Assembly: GCF_000689255.1 (NCBI RefSeq) | Contig: NZ_HG964446.1 | Location: 1,999,191 to 2,063,190, forward strand | DNA length: 64,000 bases | Direction: 5' to 3' | From: Mycobacterium triplex | Lineage (GTDB): Bacteria; Actinomycetota; Actinomycetes; Mycobacteriales; Mycobacteriaceae | Shown here: positions 36,718-46,074 of the stretch, in pieces | Layout of the letters: every line of letters begins with the position of its first letter | How positions within the stretch are numbered: position 1 is the first letter of the stretch | Program-made: the position numbers and the translations under genes | The notes under the pieces: generated by a model | The model's input: only the letters and a program-made list of their open reading frames with translations | Told to the model about the DNA's origin: nothing | Database searches by the model: none

Positions 36718-36804
36718 CCCGACCGGATCATCGTTCGGTAGCGAGGCGGACCGGAAGATTCTGGCGTGCTGGACGATGATTACGCACTCAACGAAGGAGC
36801 GACC

Positions 36805-37377
36805 GTGCCAAACGATTACAGCAATGACGACCGAACCGCGCCCCGCTCGGTAGACGACATCTTGAGGCCAGGCGGCCCGCCGGCTGAATCTGTCGGCCGC
36901 ACCGAAGGCAAGTCGGTGTTCCTTGGGACGGTCGGTGTGCGCCACATCGTCGATAAGGTTCGGGCGCAAGGGCGCTTCTCCGTCCTCGAGCATCCGATGT
37001 CACCCCGAGCGTTAGCCGCACCGCTTCATCGCCACCACAACGAGGACGAGTACAGCTGGATCATCGAGGGGCGCGTGGGCGCTTTGCTCGGCGATGAGGA
37101 GCTCTACGGGGGACCCGGCGACTTCATTTTCAAGCCACGAGGCCAGTGGCATACCTTCTGGAACGCGGGCGATGAGCCCGCCCGCATCCTTGAGATCATT
37201 TCCCCGGCAGGATTTGAGCAGTTCTTCGACGAGCTTGCTGACCTCGGCGGTGTGGGCAACATATCGACACAGGACCTAGTTGAACTCTGCGCGAGGTACC
37301 AGCTGGAGATGGATGTCGAGACCGTCCCCGCGCTTTGCGAACGCTTCGACGCGAAATTCCCCGGTGAACCGATTTGA
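36805..37377 (+). CDS. Cupin-domain protein
   Basis: 190 residues. A cupin with PLHRHHNEDEYSWIIEGRVGALLGDEE near residue 75 and PGDFIFKPRGQWHTFWNAGDEPARILEI near 112 carries the His/Glu metal ligands of both cupin motifs. GAAGGAG precedes GTG 36805. Substrate unknown. Third gene of the operon under regulatory site copy 7. Confidence 0.83.
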   Translation: MPNDYSNDDRTAPRSVDDILRPGGPPAESVGRTEGKSVFLGTVGVRHIVDKVRAQGRFSVLEHPMSPRALAAPLHRHHNEDEYSWIIEGRVGALLGDEELYGGPGDFIFKPRGQWHTFWNAGDEPARILEIISPAGFEQFFDELADLGGVGNISTQDLVELCARYQLEMDVETVPALCERFDAKFPGEPI

Positions 37378-37431
37378 GAATGCCTGGCGGCGTTCTAAAT
37401 CCCAGTCGAAGACAACTCTGAAAGGTTCATC

Positions 37432-38193
37432 ATGAAGATCGTGGTCATTGGCGGTCGTGGGCTGATCGGCTCGAAAGTGGCGTCCAAGCTCAGCGCACAG
37501 GGACACGACGTGATCGCCGCATCCCGCCGGTCGGGTGTCGATTCACTTACCGGTGAAGGTCTCGCCGACGCCGTCGCCGGCGCGGATGTCCTTGTCGACG
37601 TGGCCGATTCGCCGTTGTTCGACGATGAACCCGTGATGCACTTCTTCACGACAACGACCACGAATCTTCTGTCCGTTGAACAGGAAGCGGGAGTCAACCA
37701 CCATGTGGCGTTGTCCGTGGTGGGCGCGCAGGTCATGCCGGATAGCGGCTACAACACCGCGAAAGCGGCTCAGGAAAACCTGATCACAGGTTCGGGCCGG
37801 CCGTATTCGATCGTGCGAGCAACTCCGTTCTACGAATTCGCGGTTGGCTTGGCCGATTCGGCGACAGACGGAGACGTTGTCAGGTTGCCGCACGCGTTGT
37901 TCCGTCCCATCGCCGCCGACGATGTCGCGACCGCCGTGGCCGGCGCGGCTGTCGGGCACCCGACCAACGGAGTAACCGAGATAGCCGGACCCGAAGCAAT
38001 GGGGATGGACGACTTTGTCCGCAGGGGCCTTGCCGCCGTTGGTGATCGACGTCGGGTCGTAACTGACGCGCAGGCACCATATTTCGGTGCGGTGATCGAC
38101 GATCACACCCTGGCGCCCGACGCGGACGCCACCATCTTCGCTACCCGATACTCCGACTGGATCGACGCGCATCCCAATCGCTCGAGCCCGTAA
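37432..38193 (+). CDS. NAD(P)-binding atypical SDR (NmrA/YwnB-like)
   Basis: 253 residues. VVIGGRGLIGSKVASKL at the N-terminus binds NAD(P). It lacks the YxxxK motif in its usual place, as do NmrA-like members; SVVGAQVMPDSGYNTAKAAQE near residue 102 offers a Tyr-x-x-x-Lys. GRPYSIVRATPFYEF near 123 is typical. Last gene of the NTF2-SDR-cupin run. Confidence 0.83.
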   Translation: MKIVVIGGRGLIGSKVASKLSAQGHDVIAASRRSGVDSLTGEGLADAVAGADVLVDVADSPLFDDEPVMHFFTTTTTNLLSVEQEAGVNHHVALSVVGAQVMPDSGYNTAKAAQENLITGSGRPYSIVRATPFYEFAVGLADSATDGDVVRLPHALFRPIAADDVATAVAGAAVGHPTNGVTEIAGPEAMGMDDFVRRGLAAVGDRRRVVTDAQAPYFGAVIDDHTLAPDADATIFATRYSDWIDAHPNRSSP

Positions 38194-38232
38194 CGCCGAC
38201 ATGTTTAGGCCCGAGTGGTCGGCACATTTCGT

Positions 38233-38952
38233 ATGGTGTTGAGCATGGACGACGTCATCCCCGTTAGTCGTCGCCGGCTGCTCCAGCTGGCCGGCGGCGC
38301 AGGAGCAGCAGCGATCGTGAGCGGCTGCGGACAATCGGCGACTGCATCAGCACTGCCGCCCAACTCGGCGTCGGCTGTCATGTTGTGTCGAGATGCGTGG
38401 GGCGCTCGCCCCGCCCGGGCCGGCGGCAGGCCCCACACCATCACTCGTATGACGCTTCACCACGAAGCAGTCGTCTTGGGAGACAACCGAAATGCCCCGG
38501 GCCGCCTCCGCCAAGATCAGCGCTACCACCAGGACAAGCAGGGATGGGTCGACATCGCTTACCACGTCGGCATCGACCGCGACGGCAACATCTACGAATT
38601 GCGAACGCCACAGATCGCCGGCGACACGGCAACGGACTACGACACGACGGGGCACTTCCTGGTCCTGTGCGAAGGAGACTTCGACCAAGAAGTAGTCTCC
38701 GAGGCCCAACTTCACGGCGCCGCGCTCGCTTTCGCCTGGGCCGCCCAAACCTTTCACGTCGCCAGCAACACCCTGGCCGGCCATCGCGACCTGGCCCAAA
38801 CCTCGTGCCCGGGCGCGAACTTGTACGCCCATCTTTCGTCGGGGGACCTCAAGCGCCGTGTCGACGATCTGGTGGCCGCAGGACCCGTCAACCTCCAACA
38901 CATCTGTGGGCCCGACGCGGCGGCAACCGTTGCCGCCATCGAGGCGGGCTAA
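38233..38952 (+). CDS. Exported PGRP/amidase-2 domain protein
   Basis: About 240 residues. A twin-arginine-like SRRRLLQLAGG and lipobox-like IVSGCGQ suggest a Tat-exported lipoprotein. The amidase-2 (N-acetylmuramoyl-L-alanine amidase/PGRP) domain shows RMTLHHEAV, WVDIAYHVGIDRDGNIYEL and GHRDLAQTSCPGANLY, with the zinc His in the first and last and a Cys in the third ligand position. It probably cleaves or binds peptidoglycan outside the membrane. Start is uncertain (ATG 38233 or 38245). Mycobacteria have a similar protein of the Rv3594 type. Confidence 0.82.
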   Translation: MVLSMDDVIPVSRRRLLQLAGGAGAAAIVSGCGQSATASALPPNSASAVMLCRDAWGARPARAGGRPHTITRMTLHHEAVVLGDNRNAPGRLRQDQRYHQDKQGWVDIAYHVGIDRDGNIYELRTPQIAGDTATDYDTTGHFLVLCEGDFDQEVVSEAQLHGAALAFAWAAQTFHVASNTLAGHRDLAQTSCPGANLYAHLSSGDLKRRVDDLVAAGPVNLQHICGPDAAATVAAIEAG

Positions 38953-38953
38953 T

Positions 38954-40594
38954 CTAGCGGGTCAGCTGGAGATAGCGATGCACGTGGGCGATCGCCATGC
39001 CGCCTTCGCCCACGGAGGCCGCCACGCGCTTGACCGATCCGGAGCGGATATCGCCGACCGCGAAAATCCCTGGGGCGCTTGTTTCGAGCGCGAAGGGCTC
39101 GCGGTCGGGTTTCCACTGTCCCGCCTTCATCGCGTCGGTCCCCGTCAACACGAAGCCGTGCTCGTCGCGGGAGATCTCGCAGGGGAGCCAGTCAGTCGCC
39201 GCTTCGGCACCGATGAGGACGAAGAGCACCCGCGCATCCCGTCGCGATACCGTGCCGGCCTTGCGATCGATGATGTCGATCGCCTCGAGTTGGTCGTCAC
39301 CGTGGACCGCGACAACCTCGGATCGCGTTTCCACCCGGATGTTGGTCTTCGTTGCGATCTGCTCGATGAGGTAGTGCGACATGCTTGCCGCGAGCGACTC
39401 GCCCCGTACCAGCAGCGTCACCGATCGGGCGTGGTTGGAGAAGAAGATGGCGGCCTGGCCGGCGGAATTGCCGGCACCGATCAGGTACACATCGTTGCCC
39501 TGCGCCAGGCTGGCGTCGCTGCGTGCCGCACCGTAGTAGACACCGGAGCCGACGAATCGATCGATCGAATCGACCTCGAGACGCCGCCACTCCACGCCCA
39601 TCGCAAGCACGATCGACTTCGTTCGCAGAACATCGCCTCCGTCCAGCGCGACGGTCAGATCGGCGGGGTCGATGGCCTCGACCCGGCGGGTCACGACGAT
39701 CTCGGCGCCCAGCCGCTTCGCCTGTTGCAGCGCCCGGCTGGCGAGTTCGTCGCCGGAAACGCCGAACGGAAAACCCGTGTAGTTCTCGATCCGGGTCGAG
39801 GTACCGGCCTGTCCGCCGGGCGCGAACGACTCGATCAACGCCGTCCGCAGGCCTTCCGACGCACTGTTGACCGCCGCCGTCAGACCCGCCGGTCCGCCGC
39901 CCACGATCACGACGTCGTAGTGGTCGTGCCCGGGCGCTGACGTCAGTCCGGCCACCGTGGCAACGGCACGCATCGACGGGTTGGTCAGCCGGGTGCCGTC
40001 GCGTACCACCACCATCGGGTAGGCGGCGATTCGGCCTCCAGCGAGTGCATGAGCCGCGGGATCGTCCGGATCTAGGCGTTCGTAGGGAATCTGATTGCGA
40101 TGGAGGAAGCTGTCGCAGCTGTGCACGCCCGGGTCGACACGCGGGCCGATTACGTACATCGCGGGCTCGCGTGGGCGCCCGGTGGCGGTCTTGAGCATCT
40201 CGATGCGCTCCAGCGCCGCCGCACCGACCGTTTCGGAGACTTGGGGCGCCATGGCGGCGAGTGTGTGGAACACCTCGACCGTCAGTTTCACTACCCGCGA
40301 AGGCTCGACGGCTCGCATGCTGGCCGGCAAGGGGGTACCGAGTGTCATCGGGATCTCGCCTCCGACTTCGCCGGGAAGCCGGACGCCGATCACCTGCTCG
40401 ACGCCGTTAACCAGCTTCGTCAGCTCGGCCTTACCTTCGACCATGATTGCCAGGGACCGGCCTTCGCCCTCGTGGGCCACGTATTCTCCGGGGATCAGGC
40501 GGATGTCCTCCACGGTGCCGGCAAGATACTCGAGTTCCTTTTCCCCGAGTGTCGAAAACAGCGGAATAGCGGCCAACTCCTCGATGGTGAACAC
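38954..40594 (-). CDS. cNMP-binding domain fused to thioredoxin-reductase-like flavoprotein without CxxC
   Basis: 546 residues. The N-terminal 130 form a cyclic-nucleotide-binding (Crp-like) domain (IPLFSTLGEKELEYLAG, GGEIPMTLGTPLPASMRAVE). A glutaredoxin/thioredoxin-like linker (HSCDSFLHRNQIPYERLD) follows, then a thioredoxin reductase core: VVIVGGGPAGLTAAV, GGQAGTSTRIENYTGFPFG, VYLIGAGNSAGQAA, GIFAVGDIRSGSVKRVA. Where thioredoxin reductase has CATC this has VYYGAARSDA, with no cysteines, so dithiol chemistry is not possible there. GTG 40594 has GGAGG five bases upstream. Perhaps an NAD(P)H-dependent flavoprotein gated by a nucleotide. Confidence 0.85.
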   Translation of the reverse strand: MFTIEELAAIPLFSTLGEKELEYLAGTVEDIRLIPGEYVAHEGEGRSLAIMVEGKAELTKLVNGVEQVIGVRLPGEVGGEIPMTLGTPLPASMRAVEPSRVVKLTVEVFHTLAAMAPQVSETVGAAALERIEMLKTATGRPREPAMYVIGPRVDPGVHSCDSFLHRNQIPYERLDPDDPAAHALAGGRIAAYPMVVVRDGTRLTNPSMRAVATVAGLTSAPGHDHYDVVIVGGGPAGLTAAVNSASEGLRTALIESFAPGGQAGTSTRIENYTGFPFGVSGDELASRALQQAKRLGAEIVVTRRVEAIDPADLTVALDGGDVLRTKSIVLAMGVEWRRLEVDSIDRFVGSGVYYGAARSDASLAQGNDVYLIGAGNSAGQAAIFFSNHARSVTLLVRGESLAASMSHYLIEQIATKTNIRVETRSEVVAVHGDDQLEAIDIIDRKAGTVSRRDARVLFVLIGAEAATDWLPCEISRDEHGFVLTGTDAMKAGQWKPDREPFALETSAPGIFAVGDIRSGSVKRVAASVGEGGMAIAHVHRYLQLTR

Positions 40595-40782
40595 AATTGC
40601 CTCCCAAGCTCGTTCGCGGTGAAGCCGCCGGTGTGCAAGAGCGGCTTCGCATTCGGTCTCGAATCTTCGATGCAGTGATCGTCCGCCGTCCGTCATGGCG
40701 GCACATGAGGCATTCGCCCCAAAAATGCCGGGGATCGTGGCTATGCATGGCGTGGCAAAGCCTTGACGTGGGATGTAGACCC

Positions 40783-41322
40783 TCAGCCGCGCAGGGCTCT
40801 TCCAGCGGGCGCGGGGACCCAGCTTTGCAGTGCCTTACGGCCGATCAATTGGCAGCCGTGTGTGTAAGCCAATTGCTTTGCCGCAGTGGTGAACTCTTGA
40901 TTGCTCACCACGATGCTTCGCGTGCATCCGTGATGACGCGCACCAGCAACCACCTGTTGGACGGCGGCGACGCCGACCGTCTTGCCGTGCCGCTTGCACT
41001 GGACCGCCGCGTACTGGCCATCCTTTTGCGCGATCAGGTCGACGCCATAGTCGCCGACCGCAGGGGTGAAGCTGACCTCCCAGCCCGCGCGCTGCATGCG
41101 AGTGGCGACATAGTCCTCGAACTCCACGCCGTCCATCGCATCGATCTCCGCGATTCCCGCAACGGTCCCCAGCCGCCACCGCGATCGACGGTAGGCGGGC
41201 TGTATCAAGCCCGCCAGCAGCAGGCCACAGCCCGCACCCACCAGGCCTAGAGCGACGCGGTGTGTGAAGAAACCAAGGAGAAGCCCGAAGTACAGCGGGA
41301 GGAAAACGAACGCGGTCTTCAT
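40783..41322 (-). CDS. Membrane-anchored Mrr-type restriction endonuclease-like protein
   Basis: 179 residues. Two N-terminal hydrophobic segments (about residues 2-19 and 24-41) precede an Mrr_cat domain: GVEFEDYVATRMQRAGW, GDYGVDLIAQKDG and AAVQCKRHGK provide the Glu, Asp and Gln-x-Lys of the PD-(D/E)XK nuclease core. HGCTRSIVVSNQEFTTAAKQLA is typical of the family. No methylase is adjacent. It may cut modified or foreign DNA at the membrane. Confidence 0.85.
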   Translation of the reverse strand: MKTAFVFLPLYFGLLLGFFTHRVALGLVGAGCGLLLAGLIQPAYRRSRWRLGTVAGIAEIDAMDGVEFEDYVATRMQRAGWEVSFTPAVGDYGVDLIAQKDGQYAAVQCKRHGKTVGVAAVQQVVAGARHHGCTRSIVVSNQEFTTAAKQLAYTHGCQLIGRKALQSWVPAPAGRALRG

Positions 41323-41537
41323 GCCGTGGAAACGTCTCGCGGGCTTCCGACGTATGTGGCGGAAGCGATGATCGATGGCGCCCGATGCATGAGCCGATGA
41401 TAGGGACGAGCGACGACAAACGAGGCGGTTGGCGATTCCGGCCGTGTCGCGCAGCCACCTTGGTTCGCGACGCATTCCGGACTCCGGCGGAGCAGAATCT
41501 AGGTGTCCCGCAACGACTTGAAAACGATGGTGAGGGT

Positions 41538-42656
41538 GTGAAAATTCGCACGGTGTTGGTTGTTATGTCGGCAGTCTTGGTCGTGGCGGCCTGCGCGTCA
41601 GGCAAGCCCGGCGGTACGTCGGGTGCTCCCACCCGGACGATCGCTACGGCACCCCCGACATCAAGCGTGACGTTGTGGGAGACCGGATCCAAGGATCTTT
41701 ACCCCTTGATGGACGCGTGGGCCGCGGCCTATCACCTGAAATATCCGAACATCACCATCACCACGGACGGCACCGTATCCGATTTCGGAATCTCGCAAGC
41801 GGCTATGGGGGCGGTCAACATCGGCGCCTCCGGCGCCTACCTGTCCGAGGATGATCTAGCTGCGCACCCGGGGCTGATGAACATCGCCGTGGCCGTCTCG
41901 GCGCTGCACATCAGCTACAACCTGCCCGGCGTCACCGAGCACCTCAAGCTGGATGGCAAAGTGCTGTCGGCGATGTACCGGGGCGCCGTCAAGACCTGGA
42001 ACGATCCGCAGATCGCCGCCCTCAACCCCGGCGTGAACTTGCCTGCTACCCCGGTGATTCCGCTACACCGTTCCGACGGATCCGGCGATACGTTCCTGTT
42101 CACCCAGTACCTGGCGAAGCAAGATCCGGACGGTTGGGGCAAGTCGCCGGGCGTCGGCACCACCGTCGAGTTTCCCGCGGTACCGGGCGCGCAGGCTCAA
42201 GACGACGCCGACGGCAGGGCCGGCATGCTGAACGGCTGCGCCGCGAGCCCCGGCTGTGTCACCTACCACGGGACCGGCTACATCGACGTGGCCCACCAGA
42301 AGGGATTGGGGGAGGCCCAATTGGGCAACGCTGCCGGCAATTTCCTGCTGGCCGACGCCCAGAGCGTTGCGGCCGAGGCCGCCAGCTTTGCCTCGCAGAC
42401 CCCGCCGAACCAATCGATCTCGCTGGTCAACGGGCCCGCCGGCGGCGGCTACCCGATCGTGAACTACCTCTACGCGATCGTCTACGGCAACCAGAAGGAT
42501 CCCACCACGGCGCAGACGCTCCAGGCGTTCCTCCACTGGGCGGTGACCGACGGCAGCAGCCCCTCGTTCCTGGAATCCGTTCATGCCTACGTTTGGCCCC
42601 TGCCGGGTGGCGTCGCGAAGCTGTCCGACGCCCAGATCGCCAAGATCCCCAGCTAG
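41538..42656 (+). CDS. pstS: Phosphate ABC transporter substrate-binding lipoprotein
   Basis: 372 residues. Signal peptide with lipobox VVAAC (acylated Cys near residue 18), then the PstS fold: TLWETGSKDLYPLMDAW, AAMGAVNIGASGAYLS, AMYRGAVKTWNDPQIAALNPG and PLHRSDGSGDTFLFTQYL, where Ser/Arg/Asp/Thr bind phosphate. GTG 41538 follows GGTGAGGG. Mycobacteria have several pstS genes; here no pstCAB is adjacent. A hairpin follows. Confidence 0.9.
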   Translation: MKIRTVLVVMSAVLVVAACASGKPGGTSGAPTRTIATAPPTSSVTLWETGSKDLYPLMDAWAAAYHLKYPNITITTDGTVSDFGISQAAMGAVNIGASGAYLSEDDLAAHPGLMNIAVAVSALHISYNLPGVTEHLKLDGKVLSAMYRGAVKTWNDPQIAALNPGVNLPATPVIPLHRSDGSGDTFLFTQYLAKQDPDGWGKSPGVGTTVEFPAVPGAQAQDDADGRAGMLNGCAASPGCVTYHGTGYIDVAHQKGLGEAQLGNAAGNFLLADAQSVAAEAASFASQTPPNQSISLVNGPAGGGYPIVNYLYAIVYGNQKDPTTAQTLQAFLHWAVTDGSSPSFLESVHAYVWPLPGGVAKLSDAQIAKIPS

Positions 42657-42719
42657 CCATCTTTCTGCGCGAAAGTATCGAAATTTCAAGACTCAGAACA
42701 GGTTTGAGGTCAAGCGGCA

Positions 42720-42740
42720 CCCGGCTTCGGCGAAACCGGG
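42720..42740 (+). terminator. Hairpin after pstS
   Basis: CCCGGCTTC (42720-42728) pairs with GAAACCGGG (42732-42740), one mismatch, loop of 3. Followed by CACGACGTTT. Likely terminator of pstS. Confidence 0.6.
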
Positions 42741-42832
42741 CACGACGTTTACGCAGCTGTAAATTATGACAACTGTTCTAACGGGCGGCAAATATTTGTT
42801 GCATCGGCTAATGAACGTGCCTCGGTGCGCCA

Positions 42833-42838
42833 TACACT
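42833..42838 (+). promoter_or_regulatory. -10 box giving a leaderless start
   Basis: TACACT ends seven bases before GTG 42846, so transcription would begin at or next to the start codon and there is no room for a ribosome site. Leaderless mRNAs are common in mycobacteria. Confidence 0.5.
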
Positions 42839-42845
42839 CCCGCCT

Positions 42846-43646
42846 GTGACGTCGATTGAGGTGGACCCGGACGGTTATGCCCGGAAACTGCGCAAGAATC
42901 CGGACTCGGAAAGTTCGAGTTTCCATGTCGAAATGCACGACGAGCAGTTTGACGAATTGCACGCGTCTGCCCAGCGAAGGCGATCGCACATCGGTGCGCT
43001 CAGCCAACAGCTGTGCAGTTCTCAAGCCGAACTGGAATCGACCTCAGCGCGCTTCACCGAGCTGGCCGGTGAGATCCCTGCCGACATCGCGGGTCTCAGC
43101 GATCGACTGTCCCGGATTCTCAATGCTGCAGCCGCCGACGCAGAGGAGACCCGGGCGGAGGCGCGTCAGTTTGCGGCGACCGTTCAGATCGAAGCCGAAG
43201 AGCGTGCGGCCAGGATTATCAGTGAAGCCCAACTGGAGTATGACTCGGCGACCTCGCTGCGAGCCGATTTGGAGACGCAGAGCAAGCAAATGCGGGTTGA
43301 TATCGCCAGGCTCAGGGAGCAGGCCGCTCTCAATGCCGCGGACATCGTGCGGGAGGCCGAAGAAGCGGCCGAGGAAATGTTGACCAGCGTGCAGCGCGAT
43401 ATCGACGGCCAGCTGATGCAGGCGCAGGCCAAGTTGGACGAACTCATCGGCGTGCGTGCGCAAATCGCCACTCAGCTAAGAGATTTCTACGAGAAGTTCA
43501 ACCAGCTCGACGGCTCGATGGCCCCAATCCAGCATGTCCAGGTGACGCGCCTGGCATCGAGTTCTTCGAATACTCGTCCCAGTTACGGCACCCACGCGGC
43601 TGCCGAGGTGCATCTAGCGGATGGTGCGATTCACAAGATTGGATAG
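42846..43646 (+). CDS. Coiled-coil protein, DivIVA-like in layout
   Basis: 266 residues, mostly alpha-helical. About residues 40-210 are continuous charged heptads rich in Ala, Glu, Gln and Arg (for example ARFTELAGEIPADIAGLSD, AEEAAEEMLTSVQRDIDG), with a short disordered tail. No membrane segment or known catalytic motif. The layout resembles DivIVA/Wag31-type scaffold proteins and ATPase-associated coiled coils, but the N-terminal DivIVA membrane-binding signature is not seen. Probably leaderless. Confidence 0.7.
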   Translation: MTSIEVDPDGYARKLRKNPDSESSSFHVEMHDEQFDELHASAQRRRSHIGALSQQLCSSQAELESTSARFTELAGEIPADIAGLSDRLSRILNAAAADAEETRAEARQFAATVQIEAEERAARIISEAQLEYDSATSLRADLETQSKQMRVDIARLREQAALNAADIVREAEEAAEEMLTSVQRDIDGQLMQAQAKLDELIGVRAQIATQLRDFYEKFNQLDGSMAPIQHVQVTRLASSSSNTRPSYGTHAAAEVHLADGAIHKIG

Positions 43647-43692
43647 CCGGAATTGCCTACACCACAACGGCGTTGGCTTTCCGCGATTCAGG

Positions 43693-44508
43693 CTATGCGG
43701 GGTTCTTACCCAGCCCACGTTCCATGAAGCGCCCCATGGTCAGCACGGCGCGGCGACGCGGCATCATCCGGGTGGAGAGCAGGGTAACGAGGCGATTCGG
43801 CCGTCCGGGCATGACGAGGTGCTTGCGGCCGATGGCCCCTAGCGTTTCCGCCGCCGCGTCGCGCGGGTCTGCGATCTGCCACCGGGGATACTGCGAAAAT
43901 GCGTCTCCCTGTGTGTCCATCAGACCAGCGGACATGACCAGTACGTCGACGCCGGTGTCGCGGGTTTCGTACCACAGCACCTCACCGAAAACGATCTGAA
44001 AGGCCTTGTTGGCCGCGTACGCGCCGGTGTACGGCGCCGGAATCAGGCCGGCGCCCGACGAAACGATCACGATGGCACCTCGACCCCGCTTCGTCATCAG
44101 ATGCGCGAAAGGGTGGATGAGGTTTACGTACGCGCGGGCATTGATGTCGATCATGGCGTTGTGGACCTCCAACGCCATGTCCAGAATTTTCGGTGTGTCC
44201 TTCGGGGTGTACATGTGATTGCAGACGAGAACATCGACGGTGACGTCGGCAAGCTGGTCGATGATTTTCGGATAGACCGACAAGTCGCCGAGATCGACAG
44301 GGATAGTGCGGACTTCGACGCCGTACTCGGTTCGAAGCGCCGTGGCCCGGACCTCGAGCTCCTCTGCCAGGATGTCCACTAGGACGAGATTGACACGGCG
44401 ACTGGCGATTTCGCGCGCATAGGCAAAGCCCAGTCCACGCTCGCCGGCGCTGCCGGTGACCAGTGCCCAGGAACCGGCGTATCGGTCAAGGGGATGGTGC
44501 CGACTCAC
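43693..44508 (-). CDS. SDR family oxidoreductase
   Basis: 271 residues. ALVTGSAGERGLGFAYARE near residue 15 (NAD site), CNHMYTP in place of NNAG, catalytic Ser in VSSGAGL and YAANK near residue 157. The C-terminus keeps a helical tail with RMMPRRRAV. GTG 44508 overlaps the stop of the upstream SDR gene (GTGA). Likely a 3-ketoacyl or hydroxysteroid-type dehydrogenase; substrate unknown. Last gene of the minus-strand operon starting at 49458. Confidence 0.85.
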   Translation of the reverse strand: MSRHHPLDRYAGSWALVTGSAGERGLGFAYAREIASRRVNLVLVDILAEELEVRATALRTEYGVEVRTIPVDLGDLSVYPKIIDQLADVTVDVLVCNHMYTPKDTPKILDMALEVHNAMIDINARAYVNLIHPFAHLMTKRGRGAIVIVSSGAGLIPAPYTGAYAANKAFQIVFGEVLWYETRDTGVDVLVMSAGLMDTQGDAFSQYPRWQIADPRDAAAETLGAIGRKHLVMPGRPNRLVTLLSTRMMPRRRAVLTMGRFMERGLGKNPA

Positions 44509-45347
44509 GAAACCTCCAGAAGCGACTTCCCGTCCAGCGTGCGAATAGTACCGCCCAGCCGCTCGAGCAGGGTCAGGGACTTGTACATCCCGCCGTTGAG
44601 CCCGTCACGGTCGCTGGTGCACAGCGCCAAGGCGGCTTCGGCCATAGCCTCGATGGGCTCGAGAATGCTTGTGTCAGACAGTGTTTCCTCGGTGAGCGTC
44701 GCCTTCACGCCCTCGGTCAGCACCGCCTTCACCGGGGCGAGGGTGTTGGCGACAATCGAGTCGGCGTAGAACTCCGTGGCCAGCGCCTCGGTAAGCCGGT
44801 TCAGGGCCGATTTCGCCGAACCGTACGCCGCCTGAAAGTGGTAGGTCGGGTCCGGCGGAGGCGTCGTCGGGATGTCACCGGCATAGGAGCTGATGTTCAG
44901 TAGCCAACCGCCGCCGCGTTCGCGCATCGCCGGAATCACGCGCTGGCACAGGTCGAACGGGGCGAGATAGTTGACCGTCGTGACCAACCGCAGGCGCTTC
45001 TCCGTGATCTCGGTGAACGGCATGAAAAACGCTGTCGCGGCGTTGTTGACCAGGATGTCGATCGGTCCCAGGTCGGCGACCACCCGCTCGACCACTTCGG
45101 CCCGCGACTCGGGCGAGGTGAGGTCGAGCTGATACGGCACCGCGCGACCCCCCGCCGCCTCGATGTCGGCGACGGTCTCGCGCAACGTACCCGGAATGAC
45201 ACCCTGGGCGGGCAGGTCCAAGCTCCGAGCGGCCACGGCGACAACGGCGCCCTCGCAGGCGAATCGCTTCGCGATGGCGGCCCCGATGCCCCGGCTGGCG
45301 CCGGTCACCAGGGCGACCCGGCCCTCCAGCGCCGATTCTGAATTCAT
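44505..45347 (-). CDS. SDR family oxidoreductase
   Basis: 280 residues. RVALVTGASRGIGAAIAKR near residue 10, LVNNAATAFF, ISSYAGD and YGSAKSALNRL with the catalytic Ser, Tyr and Lys all present. ATG 45347 follows AAGGGA; the open frame upstream overlaps the TetR gene and is not used. Coupled to the next SDR. Two SDRs in a row next to a TetR repressor suggest stepwise oxidation and reduction of one lipid or sterol-like compound (inference). Confidence 0.88.
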   Translation of the reverse strand: MNSESALEGRVALVTGASRGIGAAIAKRFACEGAVVAVAARSLDLPAQGVIPGTLRETVADIEAAGGRAVPYQLDLTSPESRAEVVERVVADLGPIDILVNNAATAFFMPFTEITEKRLRLVTTVNYLAPFDLCQRVIPAMRERGGGWLLNISSYAGDIPTTPPPDPTYHFQAAYGSAKSALNRLTEALATEFYADSIVANTLAPVKAVLTEGVKATLTEETLSDTSILEPIEAMAEAALALCTSDRDGLNGGMYKSLTLLERLGGTIRTLDGKSLLEVS

Positions 45348-45363
45348 GATGTCCCTTTCGGCG

Positions 45364-46017
45364 TCATATCCGTCCGGCGATGCCGGCGCTGGTGAAAATG
45401 GCGAGCTGTTCCACGAAGTCGGGATCGAGACCCGAATCGCGCAGTGGTTGCCCGTAAACGGGCCGGTCGACGCGGGTGAGCGCCTCGAGCATGCCCAGCA
45501 TGCCCAGCATGATCCGGTGCCGGGCACCGGCGTCGGGAGCGCCGCCGAGGGCTCGCCCCATGACTTCACGAAGCATGCCGATCACCTCAGGGTCGAAGCC
45601 CGCCAACGCAACTCGCGAGGGATCCTCGGTTTGACTGAGCGTCGAGAAGACCCGCATCCACCGCACGCCCGCGACGGGTTCGCGCTCGATGAGTTCCACG
45701 ACGGGCAGCAGCACAGTGTCTACGGCCTCGCGGATGGTGACGGCGCCCTCCCGGTCGTGCAGCGGAACCAGACGCTCCTTGATGGCTTCGGAGATCATGC
45801 CCGAGCGACGCTGGATTACGGCCTCAAGCAGGCTGCGCTTGGTCGAGAAGTGGTACGACAATGCGCGGGGCGCGACGTTCGCCTCCCGGGCGATGGCGCG
45901 CAAGGACACGGCGTCGGGGTTGGTGTGCCCGGCCATTGCCTCGGTGACGTCGAGGATGACGTCGCGCACATCGACGTCGTTGCGGGGTCCGCGGCGCTTC
46001 TTTGCCTGCTGCGTCAC
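45364..46017 (-). CDS. TetR-family transcriptional regulator
   Basis: 217 residues. N-terminal helix-turn-helix: VSLRAIAREANVAPRALSYHFSTKRSLLEAV near residue 45, preceded by a basic KKRRGPR tail. The C-terminal ligand domain is of the large helical type. GTG 46017 is used. It lies inside the minus-strand operon, between the DUF1214 gene and the SDR pair, and probably controls it. Confidence 0.87.
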   Translation of the reverse strand: MTQQAKKRRGPRNDVDVRDVILDVTEAMAGHTNPDAVSLRAIAREANVAPRALSYHFSTKRSLLEAVIQRRSGMISEAIKERLVPLHDREGAVTIREAVDTVLLPVVELIEREPVAGVRWMRVFSTLSQTEDPSRVALAGFDPEVIGMLREVMGRALGGAPDAGARHRIMLGMLGMLEALTRVDRPVYGQPLRDSGLDPDFVEQLAIFTSAGIAGRI

Positions 46018-46074
46018 GAAGCCAGCGGGTTCCGGGGGCGGGAAAGGGTGTCGCTCAAGGTGAGTTCCCTGTCG

